Translations under genes and position numbers: made by a program
Part shown: one piece after another, positions 5,680 to 10,195 of the stretch
How positions within the stretch are numbered: position 1 is the stretch's first letter
Layout: each line of letters starts with the position of its first letter
Notes under the pieces: generated by a model
The model's input: the letters and a program-made list of their open reading frames with translations, nothing else
What the model was told of the DNA's origin: nothing
The model's database searches: none
Assembly (NCBI GenBank): GCA_031279735.1
Contig: JAITHX010000009.1
Coordinates: 1-10,195, forward strand
DNA: 10,195 nt
Source: Prevotellaceae bacterium
Lineage (GTDB): Bacteria; Bacteroidota; Bacteroidia; Bacteroidales; UBA932
Direction: 5' to 3'

Positions 5680-5980
5680 CGACGCAGGCGTTCCATCCGC
5701 CTGCGGACGCCTGCGGAAAAGCGATTCTCAACGCGAAGGTCAGGACGAAAGTTCCCCCTGACGCTTTCGGAACGGCAAGAGAAAAAGCCGGTTGACTTGC
5801 CTGAATCCGTTCGACTGTCGATGCCGCAGTCGGGAACGAGCGCGGCGTCTCCGACACTCTCGAAAGCCTTGCCGAAGGCGGGAGATTTCGGGCGATTATC
5901 CCCGATGTTCCTCTGTAAGGAACGGACAAAATGTCGTTGAATTTTCGAATGACTTGCCAAGTGCGGAAGTTCCCGATTAG
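5680..5980 (+). pseudogene. Decayed second copy of the tnpC 3' end
   Basis: This stretch has no intact gene. Read in the transposase frame from about 5709 it gives GKAILNAKVRTK and later IRSTVDAAVGNERG, with two stops between them, matching ERAIRNVKVKTK and IRSIIDTAIKGERN in the tnpC copy at 5498-5630. The spacing between the two blocks is the same in both copies. The very end also matches: 5951-5978 resembles 5648-5676 with one indel. It extends to about 50 bp before the right inverted repeat, where the original end of an IS66 transposase gene would be expected. Confidence 0.75.
5683..5715. repeat. Short inverted and direct repeat at the boundary of the two tnpC 3' copies
   Basis: CGCAGGCG (5683-5690) faces CGCCTGCG twice (5698-5705 and 5708-5715), giving two alternative hairpins with short loops. 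It lies just after the stop of the first tnpC copy, at the start of the second, and could be a weak terminator or a junction scar; no T-run follows. Confidence 0.55.
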
Positions 5981-5990
5981 GGGATAGAGA

Positions 5991-6030
5991 TTTTTTTGCC
6001 CCTATATGAGGGGGGTACCTGAGTAGTTAC
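5991..6030 (-). repeat. Right terminal inverted repeat of the IS66 element
   Basis: Read on the - strand from 6030 it gives GTAACTACTCAGGTACCCCC and then CTCATATAGGGG. It shares GTAAC, GTACCCCCCTC and ATATAGG with the left end and appears to be the better-preserved tip. CCCCTA at its inner edge can also pair with TAGGGG at 5979-5984. Confidence 0.75.
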
Positions 6031-6039
6031 AAAAAACAT

Positions 6040-6047
6040 TACCTTTG
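6040..6047 (+). promoter_or_regulatory. Putative promoter of the BREX-like operon, -7 box
   Basis: TACCTTTG fits TAnnTTTG exactly, begins 10 bp outside the IS66 right end and lies 22 bp before the first ATG (6069). The preceding run of A is typical. The -33 region falls inside the tip of the insertion sequence, so the element may have replaced or altered the original upstream control region. Confidence 0.5.
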
Positions 6048-6068
6048 TATCTTGAAATAGTAGTTTTT

Positions 6069-7502
6069 ATGATGCAAAAAGAATCTTTGCACCTTGAGAA
6101 TATGCCGATTAACAAAGGAATAGTAGAAAAACTGACCGATATCTTGTCGACTCATTTTTCAAACGGATTCCGTCTGAACTCCCCGATAGAAACGGCTCGT
6201 TTCAGGGCGTTTGCTGATGAGAAGTCTGTTGATGTGTCGGACATGACTGACCATGAGTTGCAAAGTTATATTGAGGCTTGCGGCACTGACTGCGACGGGA
6301 AAGTCTATGTGATTTCAAACGAAGCGATAGGACACATCAAAGGACTGGTTGACAAATATTTTGCCGACGGAGCCAAAGCCATCTTCTATGCTGCATTTTA
6401 TTCAAAGAACGAGAAATGGCTCTGTGAGGCAAGCATCGTTTCCGAAAAAATGCTGGTCGGGATTCTTCGCCGGATATATCCTTGTCTGTTGTTTACCAAG
6501 ACCTGTTTCGGATATTCCGACGCTTCGATATCGGAGGTCGTGGACAGTGAAATCAGGCGTGTTTGGGGCAGCGATGTTCTGCTTTCGATTGGTCAACTTG
6601 CCGAAAGGTTGCAGTATGTACCGTCGGAAAGACTCAGGTTTGCCATCGGTCAAAACAGGGACTTCATTTGGAACAGTCAAGGAACTTATGCGCATGTCGG
6701 GCACATAGTGATTAGCGACGACGAGCGGGCGGCAGTCAACGAAACCGCCATGCGGGAGTGCAATGTTCGCAGTTATGTTTCGATGACAGACTTACCTTTG
6801 GGGGATATTGCAGAACGCAACTGGGAACTGTCAATTGCGGCGGTGCATAACGCTGTCTATAGCGTTTGTCTCTCGGACAGGTTCGACAAGCGAGGTAAAA
6901 TCATTACACGTAGAGGCGACGTCCTCAACGCAATGACTGTTATGAAGAACTATTGCCGAAACGTTGATAAATGCTCACTGGACGACTTGCTGAACTTTGA
7001 AAAGGAACTGACGGGAGAAATTCACCGTTGGTTACCTATGGAAGCGGGTAACACCGTTATGGTTCGTATCGACAAAGATAACTATGTGGCTGACAGGTAC
7101 GTTCATTTCAATGCTGAACTCATTGACAAAGCAATGGAACCGGTCATAAAGGGAGAATATACCCCGCTGAAGGTTTTCACCACTTTCGGAGCGTTCCCTG
7201 ATTGCGGGCAGACGTGGAATTTGTTCCTGCTCGAAAGTTACTGTCGCCGTTTCAGTCGAATTTTTCAGTTTGGTACGCCGTCGGTTAATTCTCGCAATGC
7301 CGGGGCTGTTATTCGCAAAAGTTGCAGTATGAACTACACGGAAATTATGGCTGACGCTGTGGCAAAAGCAGGTATTCCTCTAAACGAAGCCGATGTTAAC
7401 AGTTTCCTGTATAACAGCGGATACACAGGCAAACAAACGACAGCCAAAGCCCCTGAAATCATCGAAAAGGCAAAAGCCATAAGAGAAAGGAGGATCGCCT
7501 GA
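6069..7502 (+). CDS. Unrecognised 477-residue protein leading the BREX-like operon
   Basis: I do not recognise this family. The frame is also open from a TTG at 6045, but that lies inside the promoter box; ATG at 6069 (or 6072) is the realistic start. There is no signal peptide or membrane segment, so it is cytoplasmic. The N-terminal part (about 1-130) is a mixed alpha/beta region with YAAFYSKNEKWL. The middle and C-terminal parts have segments that could be small winged-helix domains, for example CSLDDLLNFEKELTGEIHR followed by a basic-aromatic strand region (VMVRIDKDNYVADRY), and a closing helix pair ending KAKAIRERR. Its TGA overlaps the ATG of the brxP-like gene (TGATG at 7500-7504), so the two are translationally coupled. 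The position suggests a regulator, DNA-binding specificity factor or accessory component of the defence system. No function is shown by the sequence itself. Confidence 0.8.
   Translation: MMQKESLHLENMPINKGIVEKLTDILSTHFSNGFRLNSPIETARFRAFADEKSVDVSDMTDHELQSYIEACGTDCDGKVYVISNEAIGHIKGLVDKYFADGAKAIFYAAFYSKNEKWLCEASIVSEKMLVGILRRIYPCLLFTKTCFGYSDASISEVVDSEIRRVWGSDVLLSIGQLAERLQYVPSERLRFAIGQNRDFIWNSQGTYAHVGHIVISDDERAAVNETAMRECNVRSYVSMTDLPLGDIAERNWELSIAAVHNAVYSVCLSDRFDKRGKIITRRGDVLNAMTVMKNYCRNVDKCSLDDLLNFEKELTGEIHRWLPMEAGNTVMVRIDKDNYVADRYVHFNAELIDKAMEPVIKGEYTPLKVFTTFGAFPDCGQTWNLFLLESYCRRFSRIFQFGTPSVNSRNAGAVIRKSCSMNYTEIMADAVAKAGIPLNEADVNSFLYNSGYTGKQTTAKAPEIIEKAKAIRERRIA
7486..7493 (+). promoter_or_regulatory. 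Strong ribosome binding site for the brxP-like gene
   Basis: AAAGGAGG, 8 bp before the ATG at 7502, is a near-perfect Shine-Dalgarno sequence and fixes the start. It is unusual here because the other genes in the window have weak or no such site. It lies inside the last codons of the upstream gene. Confidence 0.85.
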
Positions 7503-8602
7503 TGTACTCATATACTTACGACGAAACAACCGGCGGACTGCTTCTAAATTCATCGCCCACAGGCTTTTCAAAAGAGCCGCGTCCTGTATATGCGCCTGAA
7601 TTGGACGTGCTGGGCTTTAACCGGTATTGGAGGTACGACAGGCAGACCGACAAACCTTATATGTGGGCAGAGGCGAACAACTACTACTATCGTGGGAAGC
7701 TGGTAGCGAAACTGAAAGGCGGCAACGTATATACCGCTCCCGAAATTATTATTCCCGATGACGAGAATGGCAAGCCTGTAGCGCCGGAGCCTGACGGCAT
7801 AGCGCTACGCCCTGTGGATATAGACGCAATGGTGGCGGCAAACCGTGATATGATGGAAATCATTGAGCGCACAACGGTCAAGAAGATATTGGATGTTTAC
7901 AAAAGGTACAAGAGGCTTGACTGCTTTCATGTAGCGTTTTCGGGCGGGAAAGACAGTTGCGTACTGCTCGACCTTGTAAAGAAAACCCTGCCTGCAGGCA
8001 GTTTTGTAGTAGTGTTCGGGGATACGGGAATGGAATTTCCCGATACCTACGACGTCATCAACAAAACCCAAAAGCAGTGCATAGATGACGGGATACCGTT
8101 TTACATTGCCAAGTCGTATCTCGACCCAAAAGAATCGTGGGAGTTGTTCGGTCCGCCGTCGCGGGTACTCCGCTGGTGCTGCTCGGTACACAAAAGCACT
8201 CCGCAGACGTTGAAACTGAGAGAGGTAACAGGAAAGAATCATTATATTGGTCTTGATTATGTTGGGGTACGGGCGCAGGAAAGTATTGCCCGTTCCGAAT
8301 ACGAGTATGAAAACTATGGCAAGAAACAAAAAGGTCAATATAGCCACAACTCCATCCTCGAATGGACTTCTGCCGAGGTATGGCTTTATATGAAGCAGAA
8401 GCGGCGATGTTCCGCAAAACGCTCAGAACGGCGGTTGCAGATAAACAGTACGAGAATATCGTGTTTATTGACGCTCTGTCAACCCCGCTCGGACAGGAAG
8501 CGTTTGAGCAGTATGTGGATTTCTCGGCTATGGCAATGTATTATCAAGGCAGTAACAATGCATCGTCGCGTGAAAGCGAAGACAAGGCAAAGCGCGTATT
8601 AG
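7502..8602 (+). pseudogene. brxP: BrxP-like PAPS reductase family protein of type 4 BREX, 3' end lost
   Basis: Residues 1-140 are an aromatic-rich N-terminal region (WAEANNYYYRGKLVAKL) known from large, non-assimilatory PAPS-reductase-like proteins. The adenine nucleotide alpha-hydrolase core follows: the PP-loop SGGKDS at 147-152, then FGDTGMEFPDTY, and VLRWCCSVHK with adjacent cysteines 226-227, which could help hold an iron-sulphur cluster as in DndC-like enzymes. Family sequence is clear up to W294-L-Y-M (8381-8392). Beyond it the frame reads about 69 basic, unrelated residues that are an out-of-frame reading of the brxC-like sequence. The C-terminal part, where further cysteines of the family would lie, is absent. 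In type 4 BREX a PAPS-reductase gene takes the place of the methyltransferase, and a phosphorothioate-like DNA modification has been proposed. A role in sulphate assimilation is unlikely given the N-terminal region and neighbours. As it stands the protein is probably inactive. Confidence 0.75.
8381..8393 (+). other. Deletion or misassembly junction between brxP-like and brxC-like genes
   Basis: The 13 bp TGGCTTTATATGA read as W-L-Y-M in the brxP frame and, one frame over, as A-L-Y-E in the brxC frame. Family-like protein sequence ends here in one frame and begins here in the other. A short shared sequence at both original sites would explain the join, by microhomology deletion in the cell or by a false overlap in assembly. 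Confidence 0.75.
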
Positions 8603-10195
8603 ACCAGGACTGGAAAAACCGTATTTACAACGGACAGTTTGTCATTTATACCTACGCCAATCAAAAGGGAGATAAACTTGGTAACGGTCGAGGTGTGGCA
8701 AGCGTACTCCAAACTATTGTAACAAACGAGTTCCGCTATATGGCGGATATTTCTTTTGCCACACCGACGGAACAGCATCATAAACTTACAAATGCCAAAG
8801 CGTCAGCAAAATGTGGTATTATTCAGCAAACAAGCGGAGTCGTCGTTGGCGTCGAAAAAAATGTCCTGCCGACGACCGTCTGGAAAATTGAAAAGTATTG
8901 GACAAATCCGGCAACTGCTTCTCTGCCAATCACGAAAATCAAGATTGAAACAGACGAGTTCATAGAGGATGCCTTTGCCCGCGACGGACAGATTTCGATT
9001 GGCGAGATTTACGACTTCCTTGAGGAAAAATACGGCTTCGCGCCATGTAACCTATCATCGTTCGTCGCCGGTTTTCTTTTGAAAGAATATGGCGGCGAGC
9101 CTTTCCGCTACAGCGATTCGACAGGCGGGCACGAACCGATGACGGCGGATAAACTCGCGGAGATGCTCGGCAACTACATCGGCAAGAACCCAAAACCGAC
9201 TTACATTGTGAAGATGACTGCCGAGGAGAAAGCATTTTACGAACTTATTGAAAAGGCTTGGCGCATTCAGCAAAATACATGTGCATCAGTAAGTCAGGCA
9301 GCCAGTGCTATAACAGCAAAAATGCGCAACTTGAATTTGCCGGTATGGTGCCTTGAAGCAATAGATAACGCGGGCGTTTATGATGTAGTGTGCAAATTTA
9401 TTGAGTTTGTACAAAAAGAGGGCAGTGAGGCGCACAGCAAAGCGGTTGAAATCGGGAGAATAGCATTGGCAAAGCCCTCTCTTGCAGATAATTTATTTGC
9501 ATTGCTGACAAACGATAACTGCCGTCAAGGGATGTACGAGTATCTTCGTGCCTTTGAAGGCGGCAAGATTATTGAACTCGCCGCAGCAATAGGCGCTACT
9601 GATAATTTACCTTCCGACATTTGCCGTCTGTTTGAAGTAAAACACTCATGCCTTTGGGATAAGCAAACCGGCGAGGACGAAATCCGCAAGTTGCATACTG
9701 AATACAGCGTGGTCAGGTACAGCAACGATATACTTAATATGTCCGCCCATTCTTTGAACGAGACCTATAAAGACTGGCGCGAGCGGTTGAAGTTTTTGAG
9801 CGTATCATGCGAGGCTCTGCGGGCAAAGTATCCCGCGCTGGCAACAACTCTTGCTATAATTCTGAAAATCTGCAAACAGGAAGACATCTTGACCGAACAA
9901 CTAAAGGCATTTCATACAGAACTTGTCGCTCACAGCGCTCAAATCAGAGATGTGTTAATTAATGACAGACAAGTATTCAGGGAGGTCTATGCGCCATACC
10001 TCGAAGACATGAGTGATGACGACATCGCCGATGTAAAAAGCAAACTGCAGACCGGTCTGTTTGAGTTGCCAAAAACCGAGTGTAACGTCAAGATAAAAAC
10101 CGCAGCGGAAGAATTTCGCAAAAATCAGTTGAAATCGCAACTGTTCCGTTTGTGGAAAGACAAAACCGGTACAAAGAACCCGTTTGAATGGTCAA
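8383..10195 (+). pseudogene. brxC: BrxC-like BREX P-loop ATPase, C-terminal half only, continues past window
   Basis: The frame is open for 604 codons to the end of the window. It begins ALYEAEAAMFRKTL without a native start; ATGs at 8362 and 8380 are in frame but lie in brxP-derived sequence. BrxC proteins are around 1200 residues, with the Walker A and B motifs of an AAA+-like ATPase in the N-terminal half; none of these motifs is present, so that half is missing. The visible part has the family's conserved QDWKNRIYNGQF, a GNGRGVASVLQ segment, a winged-helix-like stretch (ISIGEIYDFLEEKYGF), a long helical region, and the NPFEWS motif at the window edge that normally precedes the final segment. 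In BREX this ATPase works with PglZ and is needed for both modification and phage exclusion. Other giant ATPases such as the DUF499/PglY relatives are possible, but the brxP-like neighbour favours BrxC of a type 4 system. Confidence 0.68.

Larger units (their letters stand above)
4042..6030 (+). mobile_element. Degenerate IS66-family insertion sequence (tnpC-only type)
   Basis: The element is bounded by imperfect terminal inverted repeats. Both ends read GTAAC from the tip inwards, share GTACCCCCCTC, and then ATATAGG. Its 1989 bp contain a broken IS66 tnpC gene and no tnpA or tnpB, as in the ISBst12-like branch of the family. IS66 elements normally make 8-bp target duplications, but the flanks here (AAATTAAG and AAAAAACA) do not match. 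This suggests an old insertion, a recombined one, or end deletion. Both coding ends of tnpC occur twice inside it. The element separates parC from the BREX-like operon and is very unlikely to move on its own. Confidence 0.85.

Noticed and set aside
4850..5960. Long - strand open frames across the IS66 transposase and the region behind it.
   Set aside because: They lie opposite the TnpC coding sequence. The likeness between two of them is the mirror of the duplicated tnpC 3' end.
5979..6006. TAGGGG/CCCCTA hairpin with a T-run as a transcription terminator.
   Set aside because: The stem is only 6 bp and the T-run is in the loop, not after the stem; it is better explained as part of the IS end.
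7502..8392. Assimilatory CysH or CysD (sulphate assimilation).
   Set aside because: The long aromatic N-terminal region, the RWCC motif and the BrxC-like neighbour do not fit; no other sulphur-assimilation gene is present.
8395..8602. The basic C-terminal tail of the brxP-like open frame as a novel domain.
   Set aside because: It is an out-of-frame reading of the brxC-like sequence after the junction; the conserved protein is read one frame over.

Overview
The window looks like a chromosomal stretch from a member of the Bacteroidota, probably Bacteroidales. The signs are promoter boxes of the TAnnTTTG type instead of the usual -10/-35 pair, weak or absent Shine-Dalgarno sequences before most genes, a Bacteroidota-style ParC with an acidic N-terminal extension, an IS66 element that carries only the large transposase gene, and DUF3791/DUF3990 toxin-antitoxin genes. 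All recognisable genes lie on the + strand. No species can be named from the sequence alone.

Region 1 (1-1350) is a toxin-antitoxin graveyard. It opens with the last codons of a YafQ-type toxin. Three DUF3791-like antitoxin genes and one antitoxin of the kind that precedes YafQ toxins in this phylum follow. No intact toxin is present: two DUF3990 toxins survive only as N-terminal stubs (345-383, 703-735) and a second YafQ toxin only as a C-terminal stub (about 1268-1318). A 56-bp repeat, made of a toxin 3' end plus what looks like the next promoter, borders the block at 25-80 and 1292-1347.

Region 2 (1411-4026) is an intact parC (topoisomerase IV subunit A), the only clear housekeeping gene.

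Region 3 (4042-6030) is a degenerate IS66-family element, inserted 15 bp after the parC stop. The tnpC gene is broken by at least one frameshift and an internal stop. Both its 5' and 3' coding ends are present twice, as if one IS66 copy sat inside the remains of another.

Region 4 (6040-10195) is the start of a defence operon that best fits type 4 BREX: an unrecognised 477-residue leading gene, a PAPS-reductase-family gene (brxP), and the C-terminal half of a large BrxC-like protein. The 3' end of brxP and the 5' half of brxC are missing, and the two genes are joined out of frame inside 8381-8393. This is either a real deletion that kills the system or a misassembly. pglZ and brxL, expected further downstream, would lie outside the window.

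The common theme is loss of effectors: toxins, transposase and the BREX core are all truncated, while antitoxins and the housekeeping gene remain intact.
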